Shown here in pieces: positions 21,651 to 34,432 of a DNA stretch of 64,000 nucleotides. The stretch is from Cordilura impudica (lineage: Eukaryota; Arthropoda; Insecta; Diptera; Scathophagidae). Where the stretch lies: NCBI GenBank assembly GCA_963682025.1, contig OY821518.1:125388800-125452799 (forward strand). The letters are read 5' to 3'. The translations under genes were made by a program, and so were the position numbers. A model generated the notes under the pieces. It had not been told where the DNA came from, searched no databases, and was given only the letters and a program-made list of their open reading frames with translations. The number at the start of each line of letters is the position of its first letter. Within the stretch, counting starts at the first letter, position 1.

Positions 21651-24600
21651 ATAGTTATGTTATAAATGGATCTAATAAATTATTTGTTTTTTTTATTTTA
21701 TTATTATTATTGTATATTAATTTAATTTGTTATTAGAAATAAATAAAAATATTAATTTTCAACATTTCTATAACAAAAAAGTGATTTTTTTTCCTGAGGT
21801 TAACATATTACGTGTATTACAGTATCGAAGGTATGAAATTTTAGTTAGGTATGTTGCATACCGTCGGAAAAGGTAATTTGTCTAGTTTCTCAGTGTATGC
21901 TTTATTTTTAAGGTTTTGGAAAGACTTACACACTAATAGGAAAAAATTTTTTTTGATAGATATCCCACTCGCATCCCACTAAGGGACCAAAAAGCTCTTT
22001 AAGGAAAAAAGCTAAGCTTTCTTTTGAGCCCAAAAAAAAAATTCCTTTTTTGAAAAAAAGTCAAAAAAAATTTTTGATTTTGAAAAAAAAGTCAAAAAAA
22101 AAATTTTTTTTTAAATTTTTTTTCCGAAAGACTGAAGAAATAGCTATCTAAACTATTTGGGTCAAATTTTGCTAAGGACAATAGGTACAAAGTTACATGG
22201 ATGAGAAAAAAACAGCTGTTTGGTCAAAATGGCAAATTTTGACCCCCTCTAACTAAGAGAGTTCTGGACCGATCTTGTTGAAAAATTGTGTCTACACTAC
22301 TATATAATATCTTCCCGATAGAAAGACATCGGTTTTAAAAGTTGGATCACTTGACATGAAACGCCCCATATGAAAATATATTCAAACAAATATGGAAAAA
22401 ATTAAATAGTGAAACATAAGGTGTAGGAGGATGTCTTCAAATATTATTTGCACAAAAAATTTAAACGTGTAAATGAAACAAGAACACTCGTCTGAACACC
22501 AAGGCTCACAATCATGATTCAAAGAGCGAATCAAGTGGTTCATTTTGTCGTCTGAACATGCTATTATTAAGTGAACATTCTAAATGTGTTGGCATACTAA
22601 AGATAAATCAAAGAAAATTAAAAAATCTATACCTTTGAATACACTAGATTTTGCGGTCTTGGCGAAAATTGATAAACAAAATGTGATAAAATTCAATTGC
22701 AAACTATTGAAGTTCCTAATTTAAATTTTCTTGATTCTAGCGCATTGTGAATTCCAATAAATACCAATTTTATGACTGTGTGTGTGTGGATGCGTGCATG
22801 TAGCATTGAAATCACCTTCTGCCATATGAAGTACACATTGCAATGCCTTTGCAAAATGTCATTCTAAACAAAAGAAAAAATTGCAAAACTAATGAAAATC
22901 AATAATAGCATAGAAAAATACTTGTACATTACAATCGTCTATGAAAAGATGACAAAGAATTCAATACATAAAACATTTTTCTAAAATATTTTAGATTGTA
23001 GACGAAACTACACCTACATTAATATTGATCTCTATATAAGCTCGTTTTATATCCTCTCACATTTTTGTTATTTTTTTTTTTATCAGTATAAACCTTTTAG
23101 AGAATTTTTGTGTCTAGATACCGAAACTTTATAGTATACCAATCAATCTTATATATATATATTTTTAGTTTTTTTTTGGATAAAAACCAAAAGGAAATTT
23201 TATACATAATGGTTTCGTAAAAACAAAAAACCAGATACTACTTTACGCTATCTTCACCTGCCTGTGCCAATGATTATGATGATGATGATGGTGATGGTGG
23301 ATGTGGTTCGTTGGTTGGTTGTGCTGGTGGACAGCAGAGTTGATATCCGTATACTTGTATATTTAACGGACATAAACCCATGCACTTATACATGAAATAA
23401 CACGGCGCTTAGTTATCTTGGTAAATATGTTTAAGGAAAAAAGAAGGAAGCCTTGAAGTGACCATTACTTACACTATAACATACCATCATTATGCACATA
23501 TGTATGTGTGTTTATTTAAATTTATCTTATTTTCTTTGACATTTTAACTTGTTGTCAATATGGAGGAAGGTTTTCTAAAGTAACCATAATTTGTTAGTCT
23601 AAAGGGAAATCCTTGATTGTGGGCTGTTTTAAGTTATTTTTAGACCATTGAGGTTTTAGTTCTTAGTGTAGGGTATTTTGAAGCCGATCAATATGTCTCC
23701 TAAGGCTTAAATATTACAATTCAATTCAATTCAATTTTATTTATTTAAATAACATTTTGATTACAACAAATTAACAATTTTCTTAAAGAGTTTAGGATAG
23801 CTTGTTCCTTTTCTACTTAAAAATATAAATAACAATTTCTTTATCATGTACATAGTTTTTAACAAAATAATATTTACAAGTAAGGGGAAAATTTTCAAAA
23901 AACCTTGTTAAATATTACAAATATTTGTGTAATACTTATGACTCATTTTCGAAATGTAATCATTTGTAAGATTTTTTTTCTGGAAGTCTGACAATGACTG
24001 TTTAAATTATTAGCTAAGAGTGTCAGTGAGTGTGATTAAGACTGAACTCTTTTTGATTTTTTATTAATTTTCGTTCACTATCGTAGTATAAATTTTGTTT
24101 CATTCTGATTTTATATTGAATAAAAAAAATCAGTTTCTTTACTATATTTTTTTTGGTTCTCATTTCAACATACACACACACAGACACACGGTGTAATCAT
24201 TATCTGATCTTTAGATCTAGAGTGCTGTGGCTCCTCATTTCCTCTGTATGGTTTTTGTTTCTGTCTTCACTCGTACATATTTGGGTGACAAGTTGTTTGT
24301 GGTTGAGTTTTAATTGTATTTTCAATTTATTAATTTGTTTATGTTGTGGGTTTTTTTTATTTATTTTTTTAGGTGGTTTGATTATGGTCGATGGAACTAT
24401 CAATCTATCTCGCCTATAAAGTCGGCATTGTTTGTGAATATATTTGGGGAACTGATAAGAATATTTATTCGTTTTGTTTTGACGGTAAGTGTTTATAATA
24501 TGCTGTTGTTTGGGAAATAAGTAGGACGTAGTTTATTTAAATTTGTGCTTGATTTTTTTTGTTTAAAAGAACGATAATCTAGTGAAATACTTACTATGTT

Positions 24601-24888
24601 TATCAATCGAGATGGACTAACCTAAAAAGGAGAACAAAAAATATGGGTCAGTATTATGAAATCAAAGTAAAACTATTAACATAACTATAAAAATAAATTA
24701 TTATTCTTAGTACTTTCGTAAGATCTGCTTTAATATGTATTTCGTAACAAATACAATACAATAAGATTTTTAGTTATATGAGATCGATGAAATTGTAATA
24801 CGACAAAGCCATAATAAAATTTGAACTAAGCCAACCATTTTATTTTTTTAGAACTAATTTTTCAATACTAACAATTAAGAGGTAAGAA
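21651..24888. other. Longest unassigned stretch, AT-rich
   Basis: No transposon or host exon recognised. The part 21940-22400 has long A/T runs and a phrase (tttggtcaaaatggcaaatt) that looks like old repeat DNA. There is a GATG array near 23274-23300, a CA run at 24170-24186, and a tandem caatt run at 23720-23740. It may be unique host intronic or intergenic DNA. Confidence 0.5.
23274..23300. repeat. (GAT)n/(GGT)n microsatellite
   Basis: Short imperfect gat/ggt array in otherwise AT-rich DNA. Confidence 0.8.
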
Positions 24889-25996
24889 ACTTATTGTCGG
24901 TCAACACCGACTATACGATACCCCATACCATGCGTTTAAAGACTCTGTCTCTTAGGTCCAACTAAAAGGATATAAAAAATATAAATAAACCCAATTTGAG
25001 TAGCATTGTTATTAATTTTTTGTCTTTGAATATTAAAAACTTCATATCGGATGCTATATTTATATAGGGACTAGGTTCAAAAATCGACGGATTATGACCA
25101 CATTATATATTTTTCATATTTTTTTTTTATATATATTTGTATACACTAGCAGATTCCAGCCCTCGAAATTCGAGTGCAAATTCTAGGATATTTTATTTTT
25201 TCATTAAATAAAGACACTAAAGGTAATTATAGCCAATTCACAAATTAACACAAAAAAAAAACAAACTCATTTTTACTAAAAACACATTAACAAATTTAAT
25301 AAACGCATACATAGCATTGTATAATTTTACGTATGTTTTAACAGCAACTTTAAATGCAATTTACACAAAATAAAGGAAAAAATATAAAAAACTGTAAATA
25401 TGCAAAACGGCTAAAAAGAAATACCTTTCGAATAATATATGATTAGTCAAAATCGGGATAAAACGGTAGAACAAAACATCGGTCACAAGAAATCGCCTAG
25501 CCTATTAATATTATAGATTTTTATATATCTATGAAAAAATATATCAAAAGCAAATCTGATAAAAATCCATAAAATTTTTTTGTTTTTTGATACATTTAAT
25601 TGAAGATCGGGAAGCAGCTTTATATGTGGGCTATCACTAAGACTATTTTCGTACTACTGATTAAACCCAATTCGACCGAGTTCTATATAATAATTCGGAT
25701 CTTATGGCAATTTAAGTCGATTTCATAGGCGTCACTTGTATGGGCACTATGTCTGAACATGCACCGAATTTCACCAATTTAAAAACCGTTCATGCTATGG
25801 CCAGTAGAAGCTTATATACCAAATTTTATAATTTTATCAAAATATATTCATATTTGCGACCTGTAGTTTCATTAAAAGACAAACGGACGGACGGACGGAT
25901 ATCGCTGAATCGACTCAGAAAGTGATACACAGTTAATCGGTATAATAAAAGATGGGTCTAGGTCAAATATTTTTGGACCACATACTATAGGGTATA
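24889..25996 (+). mobile_element. Family 1 element split by a Helitron
   Basis: A diverged copy: 5' ggtaagaaacttattgtcgg and taccccataccatgcg, an (ACGG)n array near 25885, and 3' catactatagggtata. The Helitron at 25146-25517 lies within its first half. Without it the copy is about 735 bp. Confidence 0.85.
25146..25517 (-). mobile_element. Non-autonomous Helitron (family H), copy 2
   Basis: On the minus strand it starts TCTATAATATTAATAGG and ends CTGCTAG, with the perfect sub-terminal palindrome ctcgaaattcgag. Minus-strand neighbours are A before TC and T after CTAG. 372 bp, inserted in a family 1 element. Confidence 0.88.
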
Positions 25997-26599
25997 AGTA
26001 ATTATTCGATAATTCGATGTAAAGGTCAACCTTAGCTCCAGTTTTAAAATTTTGAGTTAAATTATTTTTATTGATACCATTTCAAAGAAAATGGCTCAAA
26101 TGGCCTGAAAATATGACAATAGTTTGTTATATGTATTTTATAGCCCCTATTTTTCCAGTAGGAAAGGAAAAGAGTAGTTAAATGATTTTGGAAATGAAAG
26201 CAGTGTCCTGTCTGTCACATTAGAAAACACTTCTTTTTACTATAATTTATTTTAGAATTCATGTTTTTATGTGCTTTATTAATAAACTAACTCTTATATT
26301 AACTGTCAACAACTGCTTCTTATTTGTCAACAAATAACTTCAGAGCTTCTCTGTGTTTTACAAACATGCTCTAAAATGATGTCAGTTTATTGTCATGTCT
26401 GTCACGATTGCCTTTTGCCCCCAGTTATTAATAACAATAATACTTTCTCACTTTTTCTAATGGTAAATATGTTGTTCAGGACCGTCTTCATAATTATATA
26501 TATTTTTATGGACAATTAAAACTTTTACTGTATAATATTGGATTAGAAAGATCTATGAGTATCGTGTCTGTCACTACAGAATTTGCCTATTGTGTATGA
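25997..26599. other. Unassigned stretch next to transposase relic
   Basis: No clear repeat. It may include non-coding 3' sequence of the minus-strand transposase relic that ends near 26600. Confidence 0.4.
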
Positions 26600-27180
26600 A
26601 GAGGTTATATGGTATTATTTGTGACCTTCTTACTGTATAAGTACCACTTCCGAGTAGAAGCTGGTGCATTATTGTCAACTTGTTTTTTTGCCCTTCATGA
26701 CTATTTTAGTCCCAGTGCAATATCGTTCGATACATCTGAGTTCAGGACAGGTAGGTGGTTTGGCATCCCTGGGTACTTAAACAACAAAAGTCTGTTGATA
26801 ACATGGCCAAATACTATAGTGACATGAGGCAATGCCTCTTTTCATAATGGACGTTACTTCATTTCCAGACACTATTCGATGTCGTTACAGTACCACTTAT
26901 GACAAACGATCTGCTCCTTTTGCCACAAGTGCAAATTGTCTGACACACTAAGAATTTTTTATGAGACATTGCTTTTTCGGGACTTAAATATTTCTTTTAA
27001 TTTTTTTTTAGCCTGCGCAACATAAAAATTTTGACTTCGTAGTGGAGATAAAACGGCAAGCACGTAGGTTTGATCTTCCATGAAACAAAACTGATATTTT
27101 CCTATAAAAATCGAAGAAGTTTACATTCTTTAAATTTTGTCTGTACCTTATAGGTTTGCAGTTTTGTACTATGACTTGAA
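26600..27180 (-). pseudogene. Tc1/mariner-superfamily transposase relic (MEDQTYV type)
   Basis: Minus-strand reading gives, in order: FCFMEDQTYVLAVLSPL (first catalytic block, usually MDDETYV), QNFYVAQAKKKLKEIFKSRK, then after stops QTICTCGKRSRSFVISGTVT, then SCHYS (from the usual PDLASCHYS holding the second Asp), KYPGMPNHLPVLNSD (usually PPNCPELRP), and near the end SKKVTNNT. These blocks follow the order of a Tc1/mariner-group transposase family common in insects. The same family is represented at 55748-56100. Multiple frameshifts and stops make it inactive. No TIRs found. Confidence 0.7.
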
Positions 27181-27665
27181 TTCGACTATTTTTTCAAATC
27201 TGATTTGAATATATCTAATGGGAATTTAAAATATCTAATGGGAAAAAGATATAAGCGAAAATGTATGATATAGTTTTAACGATCTCATTCTTTATTTAGA
27301 ATATTTGTGGACATTGAGAAAATTGGAAAAATACTCAAAATGCCCGCAAATTTCTTCGTCCTGTCGTCTATCAAAGTACAAGCCAAACCTCAAAAGCCGA
27401 TTGCATTTATAGCCTAAAAGAGTTAGATCTGGAATGACAATCGAAATTGTCGAAATTGTTTTTTACCTAATCTTGAGATTTTTGTCTTATTACTGAAGCG
27501 GTGTATTGTTGAAATGTCCATGACTCATTTTAAGAAATGTCGAAGTTTTCACAAATGAAAATTCATAAAAAAGTAAAATATTAATTGGCATTTGGCGCTA
27601 GTTTTATTTTAATATATCAATTTTTGTCTAACATTCCCATACGCTAAGTAATAACTTTTACTTTT

Positions 27666-28941
27666 TTAACCCTTTCACGACCAATAAGACATATGCGTCT
27701 CATTTTTTTTTTTTTTTATATTATATATATTATATATATTATATATATTTATATTACACTAACAGATTCCAGCCGTCGAAATTCGAGCGCGAATTCTAGC
27801 AAATTTTATTTTTTCATTAAATAAAGACCCTAAAGGTATGCTAATCAATTATAATCAATTCACAAATCGACACAAAAAACAAACTCATTTTTATTACAAA
27901 CACATTAACAAATTTAATAAACACACACATAGCATGGTATAATTTTATGTATGTGTTAGTAGCAACTTTAAATGCAATTTACTCAAAAGAAATGAACGTA
28001 TTAAAAAATCTGTAAATCTGCAAATCGGCCAAAAAGAAATACCTTTCAAATAATATATGTTTGGTTAAAATCGGGATAAAACGGTAGAACAAAACATCGG
28101 TCACCAGAAATAACCTAGCCTATTAATATGTATGTATTTTATATTATATTTTCCAAATTTTCTAAACGATTTTTTAAAGCTGCCTTGAGTCGACAGGGGA
28201 TATTTTAGCTTTCAGACCATACCAAAAAAATGGCACATGTGTTCTCAGGACCTAAGACGGTGACCCCAAATTCTGAAAATTGTGTTTTTTTAAAGATATT
28301 TGGATGTCATTAATTCGGACGTTACTGAACCGAAAATATTATTATTTTGATATAACATGGACCAGGATTTATGGTTACCAAAATATTTGGAATCGGTTTA
28401 TTGTTCAGCAAAATACAGTACGGGTAAAAAAGATGTTTTATATTTTTATTAAATTAAAAAAATTCATATATCAACAATTAATTAAACTATAAATAATAAG
28501 ACTTAAATATCTCAAAAATACAAAATCAATTATGGTGATCTTCGAAGCAGTTACAGTTTTTTGTGAAACGAAATTTTTTTTTTTACAAAAGGAACGATTT
28601 TCCTTTACATTTTTAGTACAAACTAAAAAAGTAGTAATCGATCATCTGTGATCTATATTTAAAAATTTACAACAAGTACAAAACCAAAGCTACAGTTACT
28701 TATCTAAAAAATAAAATCACAAAGCACTGACTTGCTTTGAGCAGAGTAAATTAGTTGCAAATTTTGACCGTTGACTACCAATGGGATATATATGGCCACA
28801 TGGATTTTTTCCTTGAAAGAATTTTAAAAAAATATTTTTGATGACACATTTATTTAGAAATGTTGGGTCGTCAAGTACGAATCCACAAAAAAAAAATAAA
28901 AAAATTTTCCAGTAGTTTAGGTTTGGTCTTGAAAGGGTTAA
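27666..28941. mobile_element. piggyBac-like non-autonomous element with Helitron inside
   Basis: Bounded by TTAA at 27666-27669 and 28938-28941. The inner termini CCCTTTCACGACCA and the complement of TGGTCTTGAAAGGG are inverted repeats with one mismatch in about 15 bp. TTAA duplication plus a CCC-starting terminus is the piggyBac pattern. About 1276 bp including a 372-bp Helitron and an AT-rich (TATATAT)n array at 27718-27750. No piggyBac transposase motif was recognised in the remaining 900 bp. Confidence 0.78.
27759..28130 (-). mobile_element. Non-autonomous Helitron (family H), copy 3
   Basis: Reverse copy matching copies 1, 2 and 4. The terminal CTAG has mutated (gttag), and the 5' end is slightly eroded (tacatattaatagg). 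It retains the internal blocks cggtagaacaaaacatcgg and aaagaaatacctttcaaata. Confidence 0.85.
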
Positions 28942-29137
28942 TGATGTTTCGAATAATATCACAATTAATTGAAGAATGATATAATGATTAACTTGACCAA
29001 CTATTTTTATCAAAAAGCGGCATAGAGATCTTTAAAGTGGTATTAAATTTTAGATAAACTATAAATTAAACAGAAAATATAAACAGTGTGTCAAGAAAGT
29101 GTTTTGACATGATAATTTTTTTTCAGTTTTGTTTTAA

Positions 29138-30200
29138 TTATACCCTATACCACTATGTGGTTTGGGTAAAATGACTGTGTGCTGCTGTTTGTAACAACCA
29201 AAAATATTTGACCTACACCCATCTTTAATTATACCGATCGAATTAGAATCACTATCTGATTCGATTTAACGATGTCCGTCCGTCCGTCCGTCCGTCCGTC
29301 CGTCTGTGTGTCCATTTAAAGCTTGTAATCAAACTGCAGGTCGCAAATATGAATATATTTTGATGAAATTTGGTATTTAATCTTTTATCGGCCATGGAAT
29401 GAACGCTATTGAAATTGGTGAGAATCGGTCCATGTTTAGACCTAGCCCCCATACAAATGACCCCTATGAAATCAACATATATTGCCATAAGATCCAAATT
29501 ATCATACAAATCTTAGTCAAATTGGGTTTATATGCATATATTACATCCATTAATCATTAGTCCAAATATGATCCCTATTGGATAACTCTTAGTCATAGCC
29601 CCCATACAGAGTTACTTCCCGATCTTCACTTAAATCTATCAAAAAACAAAAATATTACACTGATTCTTCTCAAATTTTGTTTGTATATATTTTTGCAAAA
29701 TACAAGAGACTCTACCAAACACGGTCAGGATCGGTCCTAGTCCCCATATAGATATAGCATCCGATATGAACTTTTTCATATCTGCAGCCGAAAAAATTAA
29801 TAAAAATCCCACTCAAATTTGGTTTATGCTTATTTTCTATATCCAGTTAGTTAGGCCTGAGAGATAGGGTCTCTAAACGCATGGTAGTCATAGCCCCCAT
29901 ACAGAGTTACTTCCCGATCTTCACTTAAATCTATCAAAAAACAAAAATATTACACTGATTCTTCTCAAATTTTGTTTGTATATATTTTTGCAAAATACAA
30001 GAGACTCTACCAAACACGGTCTGGATCGGTCCTAGTCCCCATATAGATATAGCATCCGATATGAACTTTTTCATATCTGCAGCCGAAAAATTTAATAAAA
30101 ATCCCACTCAAATTTGGTTTATGCTTATTTTCTATATCCAGTTAGTTAGGCCTGAGAGATAGGGTCTCTAAACGCATGGTATAGGGTATCGTATAGTCGG
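29138..30200 (-). mobile_element. Family 1 element with internal tandem duplication
   Basis: Reverse copy starting ttataccctataccactat and carrying a long (GTCC)n array at 29275-29305. Its 5'-half segment 29591-29885 is duplicated as 29886-30180. The copy is cut at 30200 in the middle of the 5' palindrome, where the next reverse copy begins. Confidence 0.9.
29591..30180. repeat. 295-bp tandem duplication
   Basis: Two direct units, 29591-29885 and 29886-30180, differ at only a couple of positions (cacggtcagg versus cacggtctgg; gaaaaaatta versus gaaaaattta). Very recent duplication or an assembly artefact. Confidence 0.92.
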
Positions 30201-30960
30201 GTAAAATGACTTTGTGCTGCTGTTTGCAACAACCATAAATATTCGTCCTAGACCCATCTTTTATTATACCGATCGACTCAGAATCACTTTTTGAGTCGAA
30301 ATAGCAATGTCCGTCCGTCTGTGTGTCCATGCAAACTTCGTAATCAAACTACAGGTCGCAAATATGAACATATTTTGATGAAATTTGGTATATAAGCTTT
30401 CATCGGCCATGGGATGAACGCTATTGAAATTGGTGAGAATCGGTCCATGTTCCGACCTAGCCCCCATACAAATGACCCCTATGAAATCGACATAAATTGC
30501 CATAAGATCCAAATTGTCATATAGATCTTACTCAAATTGGGTTTGTATGCGTCTATTACATCCATTAATGAGTAGTCTAAAAATGATCCCTGGGACAACT
30601 CTTAGTCATAGGCCCCATATAGAGCTGATTCCCGATCTTCACTTAAATCTATCAAAAAACAAAAATATTGCACCGATTCTTCTCAAATTTTGTTTGTATA
30701 TATTTTTGCAAAATACAAGAGACTTTACCAAACATGGTCAAGATCGGTCCATTTTTGGGCCTAGTCACTATATAGATATAGCATCGGATATGAACTTTTT
30801 CATATCTGCAGCCAAAAAAAATTAAAAAAAATCGCACTCAAATTTGGTTTATGCTTATTTTCTATATCCAGTTAGTTGGGCCTGAGAGATAGTGTCTCTA
30901 AACGCATGGTATAGGGTATCGTATAGTCAGTCCAGACCGACTATAATTTTCTTACTTGTT
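30201..30960 (-). mobile_element. Family 1 element, reverse, 3' end truncated
   Basis: Begins at gtaaaatgactttgtgctgc, missing the outermost 3' block, and runs to the 5' end ctataattttcttacttgtt at 30960. It follows the preceding copy head to tail with no spacer. Confidence 0.9.
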
Positions 30961-31059
30961 TCATCAAATGAACTAGTTTTTGCATGAATTCCGTTTCGCT
31001 AAAATTATTGTTTTTAGAATAGTTTTGTTTTTAAGATGCCCCTTGGCAGTGGTATTTTT

Positions 31060-31645
31060 TTTTTTTTTTTAAGTAAAACTACAAGTTTTCGATTGGGATT
31101 AGGTCTGGACTCTGGACATCTTGCTAGGGTTATAGAGTAGCCAAGATCTTACCATATTGCCTCAAAATAAAAGTATTGTTGCGCATCCACGGTGTATTCA
31201 ATTAACCAAATCTCTGCTATTCCCTGAATGAATTGGACCCCCAAACCATGACCGAAAGTTTCCCAAAATTTAGTAGTTGAAATTATATTTCAACTTTGCC
31301 ATAGTTTTAACGGCTTTCTCCATACTCTATTAGGTCCATCATTAAAGTAAGGCATCTTTTTCGTCTCATCGCAAAATATATCATCATCCCAGTAGTCACC
31401 AGCATATGCAATGTGAAGCCATCGAGTTTTCAATTATTTTTTTTTCGTAAAATGCTTTCCACTTACTCCGAAATAATGCGTGGACGCCTTCTTGAAGGAT
31501 TATTTTCAAGACTATCTTCGTGTTCTGCACAATTTAAAAAATTGTAAATCATCTGTCTTGTTAAAGAAAACAACCCGATATTGCGGTTGTAGTAATCCTC
31601 AATTGATGTTCTTTTGCCATGCATTTTAAATTCAATGAAATTCAT
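31060..31645 (-). pseudogene. Tc1-like transposase relic
   Basis: Minus strand. The open frame 31645-31463 has SLTRQMIYNFLNCAEHEDSL and NPSRRRPRIISE, resembling the paired helix-turn-helix and GRP(R) linker of Tc1-like transposases. In another frame, IFCDETKKMPYFNDGPNRVW carries the first catalytic Asp (SDET-like), then KFWETFGHGLGVQF (usually VWG) and VDAQQYFYF follow. Near 31120-31085 the reading PESRPNPNRKL echoes SPDLNPIENL, which normally holds the last catalytic acidic residue. Several frameshifts and losses. TIRs were not identified. Confidence 0.65.
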
Positions 31646-32149
31646 CTTTATATAAAAGCAGAAATAAGTTTTAGTACTGTTTGATTATGGCATAAGAAGT
31701 TACTATGATCAAGGCTAAAAAAGTAAAATCGATGACAGTAAATACATTTTGAAGGAATATTATAATTCGAAGAAAACTTGCAAAAACAATTTCTTGATAA
31801 CAAAATTTAAAAATTCCATATTTGTTACTGTTTGCTAGTAAATCTTTGATATACATAAAACAAAGTCGGTTTAGTTATACCATTTATAACTCAAGAACGC
31901 CTGGACCGATTTAAATAATTTTAGATTTGTTGGATTCATCTCTGCAGAACATCTGAAAAACTCACGGGGCGTGGCACCTCCCATACAAAGTAAATATTCA
32001 ATATCACATCTCTCGATTTTTACTATGCCAAAGCACTTTCCTGATAGTCTGAAATTATTTTGTCTGTTAAAGAAAATGTGCAATACAAAATCAGGAAAAC
32101 CATATGTTCTGTATACTGAAAATAAATTCACCAACAAACTTCGTTAAAA
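31646..32149. other. Unassigned stretch
   Basis: No recognised coding. Contains gggcgtggcacctcccatac (31978-31997), a phrase that recurs as gggcgtggcacctcccatat near 62828, so part of this is probably a dispersed repeat. Confidence 0.4.
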
Positions 32150-32600
32150 GATGGGCTAAAGAGATTTCTGATCCATTTGTTACTAAACAGCTTTATACAA
32201 CGCTTGTAAGACAAATTCTGGAATATGCATAAAAAATGGAGTCCATATTATCAGGTTCATGCCAATGCAATTGAGTCTGTGTAGAAAAAGTTTTTGCTGT
32301 TTCGTCTACGTGGTTTATGTCGGATTTATGATGACTTACCATCATATACTAATAGACTAAGGCTTATCAGACTCTCAATTCTTGAGAGTAGGAAGACCAT
32401 GCTGAGTTTTACCTCGGAGATTCTTTTATCAAATTTAAATTTTAACATGAATTGTAGATTCACAAGACATTTTAATCCGCTTCATTTGGACTATTTTAGG
32501 TATAATTATTCTAATTCTTATCCTTTCTGGAGAATTTGTCATGACTATTATGTGTTGTACAATTTCGTTGATTTGAATTGTGGAGTTGAATGTGTTGAAA
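32150..32600 (+). pseudogene. Jockey-like non-LTR retrotransposon, C-terminal fragment
   Basis: Frame-shifted coding for the end of a Jockey-type reverse transcriptase. KRWAKEISDPFVTKQLYTTL and VRQILEYA (about 32153-32232) match the thumb region just past the catalytic core. LFRLRGLCR, LPSYTNRLRLIRLSILESRK and FNPLHLDYFRYNYSNSYPF (32294-32560) match the conserved C-terminal segment. There is a stop after ILEYA and a frameshift before LFRLRGL. The catalytic YADD block is absent. Heavily 5'-truncated relic. Confidence 0.82.
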
Positions 32601-32814
32601 TTGAAGGGCGATATACCACAATAAACTATTTTTTGTTTTTTATGATTAAATTTGTCTGTTACTTAAAATCAGCTTATGGCGTAGTTCTGTGGCTGATTTA
32701 CGACTACAAAAGTTACTTGCCAGATCCTGATGGGTACGCGGTCTCCACGTTAACGGGACGTGTCCCCTCGGTCGATAGGGGTGGGTAAGTGAGTGTGTTC
32801 AGTCGGGTGACTTA

Positions 32815-33645
32815 AATAGGCTTATTTTATGGTCTGATTGTAATGGCCTTCCTTTTCATATTGGAAAATGCTTTCATATGACGTTTCATAGATGTCGTCA
32901 TATTCTTCCTTCTCAATATATAATGAAGCATAATGTTTTATCATCTGTAGGTGAAATTTTAGACTTAGGTGTAATTTTTGATCCTAAGCTATCATTTGGT
33001 AGTCACTTAAATTATGTGATACCAAAATCATATTCAATGTTTGTCTTTGATCATTATACTAAGAAAGCATTATTTACTTCTTTTGTTAGATCAAAGTTAG
33101 AATACGTTTCATTTATTTGGAGTCCTAATGCAACTATTCATATAAATCGTATTGAGAAAATTCAAGTTAAATTTATAAAGTATGCGCTCTCATTTTTAAA
33201 TTTTTAGTCAGCATCATCTTCTACTCCTTCACTTTCTGTGCATTATGAGAGTAAGTGTGCTCTACTTTCAATGAAAACTTTGGAAATTAGAAGAAAGATA
33301 TTTTCTCTAAATATTTTACACGGTATTATTTGTGGTGAAATTGATTGCTCTGAATTGTTACAATTAATTAAAATTTATGTTCCTCAAAGGGTGTTTCGGA
33401 GAATTGATAAATTCTCTTATGTTGATATGCACAAAACAGATTATGCATTAAATGAACCGCTTACAAAGGCTTGTAGATTGTTTAATAATTATTGCAATAT
33501 TTTGGATATTACTATTCCCCATACCCAATTTAGACTTATTTTAAATAATGTTAAGTTCTCTTAATTAATATATTTTTACGTTTTCTTGCTAGTCTGTAAG
33601 GATAATATTGTATCCATAGACCGAAAATAAATAAATAAATAAATA
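32815..33645 (+). pseudogene. Second Jockey-like non-LTR fragment with 3' tail
   Basis: An independent fragment of the same clade. SDCNGLPFHIGKC (about 32832-32868) and MTFHRCRHILPSQYIM (32878 on), then GEILDLGVIFDPKLSFGSHL, TKKALFTSFVRSKLEYVSFI and NRIEKIQVKFIKYAL, form the post-catalytic RT region. After a stop, SKCALLSMKTLEIRRKIFSL, IDCSELLQLIKIYVPQR and TDYALNEPLTKACRLFNNY complete the C-terminus, ending at 33564. A 3' untranslated stretch follows, finishing in an (AAAT)n tail at about 33626-33650, as expected for Jockey-like elements. About 100 residues in the middle frame are uninterrupted, so this is a younger relic than the fragment at 32150. Confidence 0.88.
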
Positions 33646-33672
33646 AAAACAAAAAAAAAAATTGTTTAATAT

Positions 33673-34272
33673 AGGCCCAAAAATGGACTGATCCTGACCA
33701 TGTTTGGTAAAGTCTCTTGTATTTTGCAAAAATATATACAAACAAAATTTGAGATGAATCAGTGCAATATTTTTGTTTTTTTTTATAGATTTAAGTGAAG
33801 ATCGGGAAGCAGCTCTATATGGGGCATATGACTAAGAGCTGTCCCAGGGATCATTTTTAGACTTCTCATTAATGGATGTAATAAACGAATACAAATCCAA
33901 TTTGAGTAAGATCTATATGACAATTTGGATCTTATGGCAATTTATGTCGATTTCATAGGGGTCATTTGTATGGGGGCTAGGTCGGAACATGGACCGATTC
34001 TCACCAATTTCAATAGCGTTCATTCTATGGCCAGTGAAAGCTTACATACCAAATTTCATCAAAATATATTTATATTTGCGACCAGCAGTTTGATTACAAG
34101 GTTTACATGGACACACAGACGGACGGACGGACGGACATCGTTAAATCGATCAGATAGTGATTCTGATTCGATCGGTATAATTAAAGATGGGTGTAGGTCA
34201 AATATTTTTGGTTCTTACAAACAGCAGCACAAAGTCATTATACCCAAACCACATAGTGGTATAGGGTATAAA
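33673..34272 (+). mobile_element. Family 1 element, 5' truncated
   Basis: Starts inside the family at taggcccaaaaatggactga, directly after the Jockey-like A-rich tail. It runs through the (ACGG)n array (34118-34136) to catagtggtatagggtata at 34272. The missing 5' 190 bp includes the palindrome. Confidence 0.9.
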
Positions 34273-34432
34273 AAGCGCCAAATGCGGGATGGTTGTCAGG
34301 TAAATAGTACTTAATGCAGTGATGTATTTTAATGTTATGGCTAATAATACATATAGTGTTATAAATTAATGTGATCATTTGACATAGACTTTTTTGCTTT
34401 ATAATATGCAATTGTATATGAAGCCATATAAA

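Noticed and set aside
24153..24520. Two overlapping 88- and 68-residue hydrophobic frames
   Set aside because: AT-rich T-heavy sequence gives Leu/Phe-rich frames by chance; no signal peptide logic, splice sites or family match.
32640..32788. C-terminal extension of the frame ending in DPDGYAVSTLTGRVPSVDRG
   Set aside because: It reads through the 3' end of the Jockey-like fragment at 32150-32600 into unrelated sequence; no family similarity seen.
33925..34314. 129-residue frame beginning MDLMAIYVDFIGVICMGA, seen in many places
   Set aside because: It is a chance frame in every family 1 copy, ends in the GTCY array, and copies differ by frameshifts rather than synonymous changes.
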